From contig NZ_CP063458.1 in NCBI RefSeq assembly GCF_015169395.1, positions 1,674,001-1,738,000 of the forward strand: a stretch of 64,000 bases of DNA. The letters are read 5' to 3'. A program made the position numbers and the translations under genes. Shown here in pieces: positions 33,445-41,962 of this stretch. The notes under the pieces are model-generated. The model saw nothing but the letters and a program-made list of their open reading frames with translations, had not been told where the DNA came from and ran no database searches. The stretch is from Humisphaera borealis (GTDB taxonomy: Bacteria; Planctomycetota; Phycisphaerae; Tepidisphaerales; Tepidisphaeraceae). Within the stretch, counting starts at the first letter, position 1, and the number at the start of each line of letters is the position of its first letter.

Positions 33445-33871
33445 TGCTGGGCACCGGTTCGGGTCGAAGGCCGTGGTGGTGGAGTTGGGCCGAAACATCG
33501 AATTCCCCAAATCAAACCCACTGAACTATCAGCCGATGGCAGCCGGGACGGTACGGCAAACCTGGCGCGGCAGAAGGATCACCACCACGGAGGCACGGAG
33601 ACACGGCGGGTTGCCAGTCGATCCCAAATACCCCGCAGGATCAGACGCGCGGCTCTCACGAGAGTCGAGTGTCCTCGAGTTCGCCCTGACCAGTGCCATC
33701 GCAGGTGAAGTGCAGGGGATCCAAGTTGCCCTCCGTGTCTCCGTGCCTCCGTTGTGATCCTTCTGCCGCGCCAGACGGGCTGCACCTCGGCCGGAGCTCC
33801 GATCGTTCCGACGCGTGCCACGTCGCCTTGCTTCGGGTACGCTCCGGAAATCCTCTCAGCGGAGTGAGCTT
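33445..33871. other. Spacer with a long inverted-repeat element
   Basis: No gene is visible. Two long arms of opposite orientation at 33563-33615 and 33726-33773 bracket about 110 bases. The ribosome binding site GGAG at 33861 serves the gene at 33872. Confidence 0.55.
33563..33773. repeat. Inverted-repeat element with CACGGAGGCACGGAGACACGG arms
   Basis: The left arm (TGGCGCGGCAGAAGGATCAC at 33563, then the iterated ACGGAGGCACGGAGACACGG) and the right arm ending at 33773 are inverted copies over about 48 bases with small indels. The whole looks like a miniature mobile or foldback element, or a pair of convergent dispersed repeats. No coding capacity. Confidence 0.7.
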
Positions 33872-35842
33872 ATGCGCCTTCGGACGACTGTCCTTGCCCT
33901 TGGCCTAGTGTCGATCGTGTCGGTCCAGGCCGTGATGGCTGAGCCGACAGCGCCGCCCCTCGAGCGCATCAAGTACAACAACCCAGGACTGGCAGTCGAT
34001 CTGGGTGTCGGACTCTGGGCCTTTCCGCTGCCGATGGACTGGGACAGCGACGGCGATCTGGACCTTATCGTCACCTGCCCAGATACCCCGTACAGCGGAA
34101 CCTACTTCTTTGAGAACCCCGGCAACGGCAAGCAGTCCGTCGCCGAACGGAGGTTTCCGGTGTTCAAGCCGGCGGTCCGAGTGGGGCCGGCGATGAATTA
34201 CGCCCACGTGACGTTTGTAGCGGGCAAGCCGCGTGTGCTGACGCCGGCCACCGAGTGGGTCGATTTCCTCGGCAAGGAGTTCAAGACCTCGCGCAAGATT
34301 TATCCCAAGGCGTCGGTTCATCCGGCCAAGATCCGCGAGAATCAGTGGAGCTATGTCGACTACGACGGCGACGGCGATCTCGACATCATCGTCGGCGCGG
34401 CGGACTGGACCGAATACGGCTGGGACGACGGGTTCGACAAGAACGGGCAGTGGACGCGCGGCCCGTTGCACGGATACGTCTACCTCATCCGCAACGACGG
34501 AACCGACGCCAAGCCGAAGCACGCCGAGCCGGTCAAGGTCGAAGCGGCAGGTCGCCCCGTTGACGTCTATGGCAGGCCCACACCCAACTTTGCCGACTTC
34601 GACGGCGACGGCGATCTCGATCTGCTCTGCGGCGAGTTTCTTGACGGCTTCACCTGCTTCCAGAACACCGGCAGCCGCTCACACCCCTCATTCGCCGCCG
34701 GTCGCAGACTGGCGCGGGATGGCAAGCCGCTGGCGATGGACCTTGAGATGATCGTTCCGGTCGCCGTCGATTGGGACGGAGACGGCGACCAGGACCTGGT
34801 TGTGGGCGACGAGGATGGCCGCGTGGCACTGGTGGAGCACACCGGCAAAGTGCTGGACGGGATGCCGCAGTTTGAACCGCCGCGATACTTTCAGCAGGTC
34901 GCCGATGATGTGAAGTTCGGCGCACTCGCGACGCCCGTCGGAGCAGACTGGGATCACGACGGCGACGACGACATCATCTGTGGCAACAGCGCCGGCTATA
35001 TTGCGTTCATCGAGAACCTGGGTGGAAGTCCGCCGACGTTTGCTGCCCCCCGCCGCCTGGAAGCCGGCGGCGAAGTGCTCCGCATCATGGCCGGGTACAA
35101 CGGGTCCATCCAGGGTCCCGCCGAGGCCAAGTGGGGCTACGCCACACTCAGCGTCGCCGACTGGGATCACGACGGACTGCTCGATATCGTGGCCAATTCG
35201 ATCTGGGGGAAGGTCGTCTGGTATCGGAACATCGGCTCAAAGACTGCTCCGAAACTCACTGCCGCCGAACCCGTGCGGGTCGATTGGCCGGGTACAACGC
35301 CGAAGCCCGTCTGGAACTGGTGGACGCCGAAGCCCGGCGAGCTCGTGCCCCAGTGGCGGACAACGCCGGTCGTGCACGACTGGAACGGCGACGGGCTCAA
35401 TGACATCTCGATGCTCGATCACGAAGGCTACCTGTCGCTGTTTCGCCGCGAAAAACGTGACGGGAAACTGGTCCTGCTTCCCGGGGAGCGGGTCTTTGTG
35501 TTTGCCGGCGGGAAGGAAGGCGGCACCCCCATGCTGTTGAACCCCGGCCAGGCTGGCAAGAGCGGTCGCCGAAAGCTCGCCGTGACCGACTGGGACGGCG
35601 ACGGCAAACCGGACATTCTCATCAACGGTCTCAACGCCACCCTCTATCGCAATGCAGGTCAGGCCGACGGGCGATACACGTTTGAACCGGCCGTTGACCT
35701 GCACACCCGGAAACTTGCCGGCCACGACACCAGCCCGACGACGGTCGATTGGAACCGGGACGGCATTCGAGACCTGTTGATCGGGGCCGAAGACGGCTAT
35801 CTCTACTTCATGCCCAATCCGCGAACTGCAGCAGGCAAGTGA
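33872..35842 (+). CDS. Secreted FG-GAP/VCBS-repeat protein
   Basis: From the ATG at 33872 (GGAG ribosome binding site) the protein has 656 residues with a signal peptide (LRTTVLALGLVSIVSVQAVM, cleaved near AEP). It contains at least nine calcium-binding repeats of the D-x-D-G-D form: DWDSDGDLDLIV, DYDGDGDLDIIV, DFDGDGDLDLLC, DWDGDGDQDLVV, DWDHDGDDDIIC, DWDHDGLLDIVA, DWNGDGLNDISM, DWDGDGKPDILI and DWNRDGIRDLLI. Their regular spacing predicts a beta-propeller stabilised by calcium. Such proteins are outer-surface or secreted binding proteins. It precedes the hydroxyproline gene cluster by 83 bases but no functional link is shown. Confidence 0.88.
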   Translation: MRLRTTVLALGLVSIVSVQAVMAEPTAPPLERIKYNNPGLAVDLGVGLWAFPLPMDWDSDGDLDLIVTCPDTPYSGTYFFENPGNGKQSVAERRFPVFKPAVRVGPAMNYAHVTFVAGKPRVLTPATEWVDFLGKEFKTSRKIYPKASVHPAKIRENQWSYVDYDGDGDLDIIVGAADWTEYGWDDGFDKNGQWTRGPLHGYVYLIRNDGTDAKPKHAEPVKVEAAGRPVDVYGRPTPNFADFDGDGDLDLLCGEFLDGFTCFQNTGSRSHPSFAAGRRLARDGKPLAMDLEMIVPVAVDWDGDGDQDLVVGDEDGRVALVEHTGKVLDGMPQFEPPRYFQQVADDVKFGALATPVGADWDHDGDDDIICGNSAGYIAFIENLGGSPPTFAAPRRLEAGGEVLRIMAGYNGSIQGPAEAKWGYATLSVADWDHDGLLDIVANSIWGKVVWYRNIGSKTAPKLTAAEPVRVDWPGTTPKPVWNWWTPKPGELVPQWRTTPVVHDWNGDGLNDISMLDHEGYLSLFRREKRDGKLVLLPGERVFVFAGGKEGGTPMLLNPGQAGKSGRRKLAVTDWDGDGKPDILINGLNATLYRNAGQADGRYTFEPAVDLHTRKLAGHDTSPTTVDWNRDGIRDLLIGAEDGYLYFMPNPRTAAGK

Positions 35843-35925
35843 ACACGCCCGCCTGGTCCAGGCACACGTCGGCGTGACATCGCGCGACACACGAAATATA
35901 AGGTTGCTTTACAGAGAGCGAGACA

Positions 35926-36825
35926 ATGACTCAGCACCGATGGCAAGGCGTTTTCCCCGCGCTTACGACACAGTTCAGGTCCGACCAGTCGCTCGATCTG
36001 GCCGCCACGACGAAGCACGTCGAGGCGGTCCTGGCGTCAGGAGTCCAGGGGCTGGTCATGTGCGGGTCTCTCGGGGAGAACCAGGCGATGTCGCCGGAAG
36101 AGAAACGGCAAGTCGTCGAGGCCACCGTAAGGGCCGCCGCCGGCCGGGTGCCCGTGCTTTCGGGCGTCGCCGAGACCAGCACCGCCGCCGCTTGCCAGTA
36201 TGTCCGCGATTGCGAGAAGCTGGGAGCCAGCGGTTTCATGGTCATGCCGCCGATGGTCTATAAGCCCGATGCCGCCGAGGCGACCGCGTACTTCCGCAAG
36301 GTCGCGTCGGTCACGGGCCTCCCCTGGATGCTGTACAACAACCCGATCGGCTACACGACCGACACCACGCCGGAACAGCTTGCCGAACTGGCCGACGTGA
36401 GCAACCTGATCGCCGTCAAGGAAAGCAGCGCCAACACGCGCCGGATCACGGAGATTCGCCTGGCAGTCGGCGACCGTTACGCGATCTTCTCCGGCGTGGA
36501 CGATCTGGTGCTGGAATCCGCCGCACTGGGCATCGACGGATGGATCGCCGGTTCCGGCATCGCTTTTCCGCGGGAAAACCAGCACTTCTGGAACCTGACG
36601 CAGGCCGGCAAGTGGGACGAGGCGCGAAAAATGTACCTCTGGTTCTACCCCCTGCTGAAACTGGACACGAACGTGAAGTTCGTGCAATACATCAAGCTCG
36701 CCGTCCAGGAGACCGGGCTTGGCGCCGAATGGGTCCGCGAGCCACGAAAACCGATCAGCGGCCCGGAACGCGAGCGCGTACTGACCATCGTTCGCCGGGG
36801 CATCGAGAACCGCCCGAAGCTGTAG
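35926..36825 (+). CDS. Dihydrodipicolinate synthase family lyase/deaminase, probably 1-pyrroline-4-hydroxy-2-carboxylate deaminase
   Basis: The 299-residue enzyme has the DapA-type TIM barrel. Tyr137 lies in MLYNNPIGYTT and the Schiff-base Lys165 in LIAVKESSAN. The GxxGE segment at 47-51 is SLGENQAMS, where DapA proper usually has GTTGE, so it is not a standard lysine-pathway enzyme. Next to a 4-hydroxyproline epimerase and a D-amino-acid oxidase-type gene, the best fit is the deaminase that converts 1-pyrroline-4-hydroxy-2-carboxylate to 2-oxoglutarate semialdehyde in hydroxyproline breakdown. Alternatives: N-acetylneuraminate lyase or another keto-acid aldolase. The family is certain; the substrate is inferred from context. 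Confidence 0.85.
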   Translation: MTQHRWQGVFPALTTQFRSDQSLDLAATTKHVEAVLASGVQGLVMCGSLGENQAMSPEEKRQVVEATVRAAAGRVPVLSGVAETSTAAACQYVRDCEKLGASGFMVMPPMVYKPDAAEATAYFRKVASVTGLPWMLYNNPIGYTTDTTPEQLAELADVSNLIAVKESSANTRRITEIRLAVGDRYAIFSGVDDLVLESAALGIDGWIAGSGIAFPRENQHFWNLTQAGKWDEARKMYLWFYPLLKLDTNVKFVQYIKLAVQETGLGAEWVREPRKPISGPERERVLTIVRRGIENRPKL

Positions 36826-36929
36826 CACTTGTGGGGCGGGCGTGCAGCGGACACTCATTGGCCAGCGCAAATTGTTGTAGACCAAGGGGCTGGGCAGTGG
36901 GCGTCACGACGTCTCTTCCAAAAGCACCT

Positions 36930-37892
36930 ATGCACCAGATCGACTTCATTGATTCCCACACCGAAGGCGAGCCCACGCGCACCATCGTGGGTGGCTTTCC
37001 CTCGCTGGGTGGCGGCACCGTTGCCGACCAGTTGGCGGTGTTTCGAGACCGGTACGACCAGTATCGTTCGGCGATCGTCAACGAACCGCGCGGGTCCGAT
37101 GTACTCGTCGGCGCGCTGCTGTGCCCCCCTTCCGATCCCACCTGCGCCGCCGGCGTGATCTTCTTCAACAACGTCGGGTATCTGGGCATGTGCGGACACG
37201 GCACGATCGGCGTGGTTCGCACGCTCGCGTATCAGGGTCGCATCGGTCCGGGCACGCACCGGCTTGAGACGTGCGTCGGCGTTGTCACAATCGAACTCGC
37301 CGCCGACGGGCGCGTGTCTTTCAGCAACGTGGAAAGCTATCGGACTGCTGCGGGCGTGGCGTTCGATGTGCCAGGTATCGGCCGGGTTTCCGGAGATGTC
37401 GCCTGGGCCGGGAACTGGTTCTACCTCGTCCGTAGTGGCGTCGAAGCAAGCCTGCATGTTGGAAACGTGGCGCACCTGCTCGATCTGACGACGCGGATAC
37501 GACGTGCGGTGAATGGCGGCGGATACGAACTGGTGGACCATGTCGAGCTTTTCGGCCCCGCCGGTCACGCGGGGGGCAATTCTCGCAACTTCGTTCTCTG
37601 TCCTGGCGGCGCTTATGACCGCTCGCCCTGCGGAACCGGGACCAGCGCCAAGCTGGCCTGCCTCGCCGCCGATGGAAAGCTTGACGAAGGGGCCTCTTGG
37701 GTTCAGGAAGGCATCCTCGGAACATCGTTCACCGGGCAGTTCCGCTGGACCGATCGGGCGAACGGAAAGATCGTGCCGACCGTCAGCGGAACGGCGCACG
37801 TCATCTCGGCGGGACAGCTGTTGATCTCCGGTGAGGATCCATTCGCCTGGGGCATTCGCGCAGACGCCGGAAATGCCGGGGACCAGCGATGA
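36930..37892 (+). CDS. 4-hydroxyproline 2-epimerase / proline racemase family
   Basis: From the ATG at 36930 (MHQIDFIDSHTEGEPTRTIV) the protein has 320 residues; the frame is open upstream but without family similarity. The two catalytic cysteines of the racemase reaction are present: Cys88 in MCGHGTIG and Cys234 in SPCGTGTSAK. Having both (not Cys/Thr) indicates an epimerase or racemase rather than a trans-3-hydroxyproline dehydratase. The conserved HTEGEPTR start is also there. It should interconvert trans-4-hydroxy-L-proline and cis-4-hydroxy-D-proline in the cytosol. Its stop overlaps the start of the oxidase gene (ATGA), supporting one pathway. Confidence 0.9.
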   Translation: MHQIDFIDSHTEGEPTRTIVGGFPSLGGGTVADQLAVFRDRYDQYRSAIVNEPRGSDVLVGALLCPPSDPTCAAGVIFFNNVGYLGMCGHGTIGVVRTLAYQGRIGPGTHRLETCVGVVTIELAADGRVSFSNVESYRTAAGVAFDVPGIGRVSGDVAWAGNWFYLVRSGVEASLHVGNVAHLLDLTTRIRRAVNGGGYELVDHVELFGPAGHAGGNSRNFVLCPGGAYDRSPCGTGTSAKLACLAADGKLDEGASWVQEGILGTSFTGQFRWTDRANGKIVPTVSGTAHVISAGQLLISGEDPFAWGIRADAGNAGDQR

Positions 37893-39181
37893 AGCCCAGA
37901 CGTGTCGCGATTGTCGGCGCGGGTGTGATCGGTCTTTGCGCCGCACTCTATTGTCGCCGCCGCGGGTTTGATGTCACCGTTGTTGACCGTCGCGCCGCGA
38001 TACGAACGGGTTGCTCATTCGGCAATGCGGGGATGATCGTGCCGAGCCATTTCATCCCCCTTGCCGCGCCGGGCATGGTCAAACTCGGCCTGAAATGGAT
38101 GTGGAACCCCCGGTCGCCGTTCTATATCAAACCCCGGCTCAGCTGGGATCTGCTGGCCTGGGGTGTGCAGTTCTGGAAGTCGGCGAATCGAAGCCACGTG
38201 GAGCGGTCGGCGCCTGTGCTTCGCGATCTGCACCTGTTGAGCCGTTCCCTCTACGAGCAACTGGCGGCCGAGCCGGGCGCGGATTTCGGGTTTACACCGC
38301 GTGGCTTGCTGATGCTGTGCAAGACGTCGCACGGACTCGAAGAAGAGAGCCACGCCGCCATCAAGGCCAACGAACTCGGAATCCCCGCCGAGGTGCTCGA
38401 TGCCGCCGGCGTCGGCCGGCTCGAACCGCACACCCAGACCGACGTGGCCGGCGGCGTTTTCTACCCGCGCGACTGCCACCTCTCGCCATCGGCGCTGATG
38501 GCGCACCTGGAGAAGACACTGGCGGCAGACGGCGTCGAGCTCTGCTGGGAGTCGCAGGTCGAGCGATTCAACGTGATCAACGGACGATTGGTGAGTCTGC
38601 AGCTGACCAAGTCGGAGGGTGGCGATTCAACCTCTCGCGCAGATGGGGTCAGTATCGAGTTTGACGAACTGGTTGTTGCCGGCGGTATCGGCTCGACCGC
38701 CATCGGTCGGGACCTGGGTCTGAGGCTTCCGATGCAGGCCGGAAAGGGTTACAGCCTGACGCTCGATCGCCCCCGGCAATCGCCGACCGCGTGTGCGATT
38801 CTGACAGAGGCGCGCGTCGCCGTTACACCGATGGGCGGTAGGCTGCGGTTCGGCGGAACGATGGAAATGGCTGGAATCGACGAACGCATCAACGCCAGTC
38901 GCGTCGCAGGCATCGTGTCGGCGATCCCGCGCTACTACCCGGCGTTCCAAGAAGCGGACTTTGCCGGGTTGCCCGCGTGGCACGGCCTGCGTCCGTGTCC
39001 CCCGGACGGCATGCCTTACCTGGGGCGATCCCGCCGACATGCGAACGTCATCGTCGCCACCGGTCATGCGATGATGGGCATCAGTCTGGCCCCGGCGACA
39101 GGGCAACTCGTCGCGGCACTCGCGTCGGGTGACACGTCGCCGATTGATCTGGCAACGATGCGCCCGGATCGATTCGATTGA
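37889..39181 (+). CDS. FAD-dependent D-amino-acid dehydrogenase/oxidase (DadA-like), probably D-hydroxyproline dehydrogenase
   Basis: The 430-residue protein begins with the dinucleotide-binding fold RVAIVGAGVIGLCAALYCRR (GxGxxG) followed by an acidic VVDRR strand end. Other DAO-family features are CSFGNAGMIVPSHFIPLAAP, the FAD-contacting VVAGGIGSTAIGRD region and the C-terminal GLRPCPPDGMPYLGRSRRH plus GHAMMGISLAPATGQLVA. Overlap with the epimerase gene and nearness of the deaminase gene suggest oxidation of cis-4-hydroxy-D-proline to 1-pyrroline-4-hydroxy-2-carboxylate. It is the single-subunit DadA type; no small ferredoxin-like subunits are encoded nearby. Confidence 0.87.
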   Translation: MKPRRVAIVGAGVIGLCAALYCRRRGFDVTVVDRRAAIRTGCSFGNAGMIVPSHFIPLAAPGMVKLGLKWMWNPRSPFYIKPRLSWDLLAWGVQFWKSANRSHVERSAPVLRDLHLLSRSLYEQLAAEPGADFGFTPRGLLMLCKTSHGLEEESHAAIKANELGIPAEVLDAAGVGRLEPHTQTDVAGGVFYPRDCHLSPSALMAHLEKTLAADGVELCWESQVERFNVINGRLVSLQLTKSEGGDSTSRADGVSIEFDELVVAGGIGSTAIGRDLGLRLPMQAGKGYSLTLDRPRQSPTACAILTEARVAVTPMGGRLRFGGTMEMAGIDERINASRVAGIVSAIPRYYPAFQEADFAGLPAWHGLRPCPPDGMPYLGRSRRHANVIVATGHAMMGISLAPATGQLVAALASGDTSPIDLATMRPDRFD

Positions 39182-39224
39182 CGCATGATCTCGTCCGGCC
39201 GCCGGAAGGCTTGGCAGAAATGAC

Positions 39225-40538
39225 CTACGCGAGGGACTCTCGCCGAACGACCAGAGCACTGTTCTTGCTCCCGAAGGCAATGCAGTTCAGCAGAGCGGTG
39301 TCGATCGTCGTCTCCCGAGCCCCGTCGGCGACATAATCGAGATCGCACGCCTCGTCGCGGTTCTCCAGGTTGATCGTCGGGTGGATGAATCCTTCGCTCA
39401 TCATCAGCACTGTCGCCGCCAGCCCTGCCCCGCCACATGCACCCTGAGGATGGCCGATCATCGACTTGGTGCTACTCATGGGGATACGCCCCGAGGTCGG
39501 GCCGAACACGCGCTTGATCGCGAGCGTTTCCAGCCGGTCGTTCAGCGCGGTGCCCGTTCCGTGAAGATTCACGTAGTTCACTTCTGCCTTGTCCACCGCC
39601 GCGTCGGCCAGCGCGAGTTCGATGGCGCGAACCGGTTCGACCACGTCCGGTGCGATCTGCACGCGATGATATGCGTCGCAGGTCGACCCCCAGCCGAGGA
39701 CTTCGGCGAGGATCGTCGCGCCGCGCCGCTCTGCGTGATCGCGGTCTTCGAAGACGAACATCCACGCCCCTTCCGAAAGCACAAAGCCGTCGCGATCAGC
39801 GGAGAAGGGTCGCGATGTTTCGGCGGGGGTCGCACGCCGCTGCGTGGAAATGACGCGCATCCGTTCGAAGCCGGCGACGATCTCCCGTGTGATGGGTGCA
39901 TCGGCACCGCCGACCAGGAACATTGGCAGTTGCCCGGCACGGATCATGGTCATCGCATAACCGAAGGCGTCGGTGCTGCTGGTGCAGCCCGTCGAGATCA
40001 CATGGCTCATGCCGCGCAACCCCAGCGCGATCGACAACTCGCTGGAGAGGTTGCCATAGGTGCCGGCCGTGATGCCGTACAAACTGGGGGCCTGCCCGGT
40101 GAAGCAGCGCTTGTAATGTTCCTCGGCGAATGAGAGGCCGCCGCCTCCGGTGCCGAGAATCACGCCTATCCGGCGTCGCGATTCGAGATCATTTTCGGCA
40201 AAGTTCAGGCGAGCCTGATCGAGTGCTTCGCGGGCCGCCATCAAGGCAAGTGGAACCATCCGGGGAACGCGGCGGAGTTCGGCCGGTTCCATGACGGCAG
40301 TGAGATCGACGTCCCGAATCTGACCGGCCGCCCATGATTTCAGGCCGGTGGTCTCGAATACGTCGATCGCCGTAATGCCGCTTCGGCCCGCCCGCAATGC
40401 GTCGGCGTAGGCCTTTCGTCCGATGCCATTGGGGCTGACGACGCCCATTCCGGTGATAACGACTCGTCGGCGTGAAGGGATTGCTGGCGACAATTCGACA
40501 CTCCTCAGAAGTCGGGTTCTCCGGCGGATGATAGGCAA
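39225..40538 (-). CDS. Beta-ketoacyl-ACP synthase (FabF-like ketosynthase)
   Basis: The thiolase-fold condensing enzyme has 437 residues from the ATG at 40538. A TTG at 40493, placed 7 bases after GAGGAG, may be the true start and would give 422 residues, nearer the FabF norm of about 412. Catalytic residues are intact (numbered from 40538): Cys185 in HVISTGCTSSTDAFGYAM, His326 in NLHGTGTALND, Lys358 and His363 in STKSMIGHPQGACGG. The reaction is malonyl-ACP condensation in fatty-acid or polyketide synthesis. There is no acyl carrier protein gene next to it, and the active-site stretch differs from housekeeping FabF (often TACAT), so a specialised pathway is possible. Confidence 0.85.
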   Translation of the reverse strand: MPIIRRRTRLLRSVELSPAIPSRRRVVITGMGVVSPNGIGRKAYADALRAGRSGITAIDVFETTGLKSWAAGQIRDVDLTAVMEPAELRRVPRMVPLALMAAREALDQARLNFAENDLESRRRIGVILGTGGGGLSFAEEHYKRCFTGQAPSLYGITAGTYGNLSSELSIALGLRGMSHVISTGCTSSTDAFGYAMTMIRAGQLPMFLVGGADAPITREIVAGFERMRVISTQRRATPAETSRPFSADRDGFVLSEGAWMFVFEDRDHAERRGATILAEVLGWGSTCDAYHRVQIAPDVVEPVRAIELALADAAVDKAEVNYVNLHGTGTALNDRLETLAIKRVFGPTSGRIPMSSTKSMIGHPQGACGGAGLAATVLMMSEGFIHPTINLENRDEACDLDYVADGARETTIDTALLNCIAFGSKNSALVVRRESLA

Positions 40539-40617
40539 CCGGTAATAAAGTTGCCGGGATATCGGGGACTCTGAAACAAAAGAACCTGACTTTGCGCCGG
40601 GAGTGCCGGACGCCTGC

Positions 40618-41361
40618 TCATCTCGGCGGCATCCATGGTCTCACGATCGGCTCTCCTCCTTCCACGACCCCTACGACCTTCAGGGCGTCGAGCCGACTGC
40701 AGTAGTCGATGTCGTCGGTCAGGCCCACAGACATGACATTCTGCCCTCCGTCTCCGCTGGCGATCAGGGCGCGAAGGTCGTCTCGGTGGTCGAGGAAGAG
40801 TTGCCTGGCAATGCGTGCAGTATCACCGCCAAGGGTGACCGAGCCGTTCAAGTTTTCGATCGCCGCGATCACCGCGCCACAGCCGACGACGTCTTCCAGT
40901 GCGACCCGTCCGCCGGTGCCGGCGCACAGGAGCGTGATATCGCGGCCCGTGGACGACATCGCCCGCGCCGCCGCCGATGCATTCACCAGGCAGACGGCAA
41001 AACGCACCGCCGCACCTCTGGCGGCGATCATCGCCCGCGTGCCGTTGGTCGTGCTCATCAGGCCGACCCTGCCGGCGTGCAGATCGGATCGCAACGCGCC
41101 GGGGCTATTCCCTAAATCGAACCCGGCCGGCGCGAGGCAATGTTCCTCGCCAAGAAGAAGCGTCGTCTCGTTCGGAGGAACTGCTTTCGCCGCGTCGCGC
41201 ACGGATGCCACGTCTGGAAAGAGCCTGATCTCTCGGACGCCGGCGGCGAGCGCGGCCGTGATCGTGGTCGTCGCGCGGAGCACGTCAAACACACCGACCG
41301 CGCGTTGATTCAGGTGGGAAGGTTCCAGATCGGCGGGGAGAAATACGACATCCAGCTTCAT
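40618..41361 (-). CDS. comB: 2-phosphosulfolactate phosphatase family (ComB)
   Basis: From the ATG at 41361 (MKLDVVFLPADL) the product has 247 residues. ComB landmarks are VFDVLRATTTITAALAAG near residue 25, LLLGEEHCLAPAGFDLGNSP, LMSTTNGTRAMIAA and CAGTGGRVALEDVVGCGAVI, followed by HRDDLRALIASGDGGQN. In methanogens and some bacteria ComB releases phosphate from 2-phosphosulfolactate on the path to coenzyme M or sulfolactate; in bacteria with an isolated gene the role is unclear. No other coenzyme M genes are visible here. A hairpin with T-run sits 25 bases upstream of its start. Confidence 0.85.
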   Translation of the reverse strand: MKLDVVFLPADLEPSHLNQRAVGVFDVLRATTTITAALAAGVREIRLFPDVASVRDAAKAVPPNETTLLLGEEHCLAPAGFDLGNSPGALRSDLHAGRVGLMSTTNGTRAMIAARGAAVRFAVCLVNASAAARAMSSTGRDITLLCAGTGGRVALEDVVGCGAVIAAIENLNGSVTLGGDTARIARQLFLDHRDDLRALIASGDGGQNVMSVGLTDDIDYCSRLDALKVVGVVEGGEPIVRPWMPPR

Positions 41362-41385
41362 ATGTCGGCACACCATTCTTCGAAC

Positions 41386-41418
41386 GAAAAACGCCCGCCG
41401 CATTGTGCGGCGGGCGTT
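41386..41418 (-). terminator. Terminator-like hairpin directly upstream of comB
   Basis: On the minus strand AACGCCCGCCGCA pairs with TGCGGCGGGCGTT around a 3-base loop, followed by a run of T. It may end the small zinc-ribbon transcript, or act as an attenuator in the comB leader, because the comB ATG is only about 25 bases downstream. Confidence 0.7.
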
Positions 41419-41524
41419 GCATAGTTGCCAGCAGGTCGTTTGCGCCGATGGCCCGATCACCTGACGGTGTAGCCACCCACTTCACTTAAAGCATTCAGAA
41501 TCGGTCGATTGAGAGACGGTTCGA

Positions 41525-41668
41525 TCAGAATCGGTCTGCGTTCGCAAGAATGCTGCCAGGCCGCGTGTAGCGCTCCCAGCCACGACCACTACATTTGGGG
41601 CAGATCTTCGGCGGGCGATCGCCGCCTTCCGGTTCGAATCCGCAATTGCGGCACTGGACATAAAACAT
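41525..41668 (-). CDS. Small zinc-ribbon protein
   Basis: The 47-residue peptide starts MFYVQCRNCGFEPEGGDRPP and continues KICPKCSGRGWERYTR. Two CxxC pairs (residues 6-9 and 23-26) form a complete zinc ribbon of the rubredoxin/FmdB kind. A longer start at 41764 (79 residues) is possible. It lies upstream of the hairpin at 41386-41418 on the same strand. No function can be assigned beyond metal binding. Confidence 0.5.
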   Translation of the reverse strand: MFYVQCRNCGFEPEGGDRPPKICPKCSGRGWERYTRPGSILANADRF

Positions 41669-41962
41669 TGATACGCGTGGCTCTCCAGCCAAGGGCCGGA
41701 ATGTTGGAAAAAGTCCCTGAGACGCGAAACGATCCATTGCGATAGACATGATTTGCCACTCCATTCGGTTCCGGGCGACGACATGTCACCGCGAACAAAA
41801 TAGGTATGGCAAAGCTCGTACCCCTCAGACCCGGATCGCCAGATGAATGCGGTTTAACGAAGGCAGATAGCGCCTTTTGAATTTTCAAAGGACTCGATCA
41901 GACAGAATGAAAAAGAGTTCACGCGCCCCCGCCAAACTGCGCAAACCTGGTATGACAGTTCG

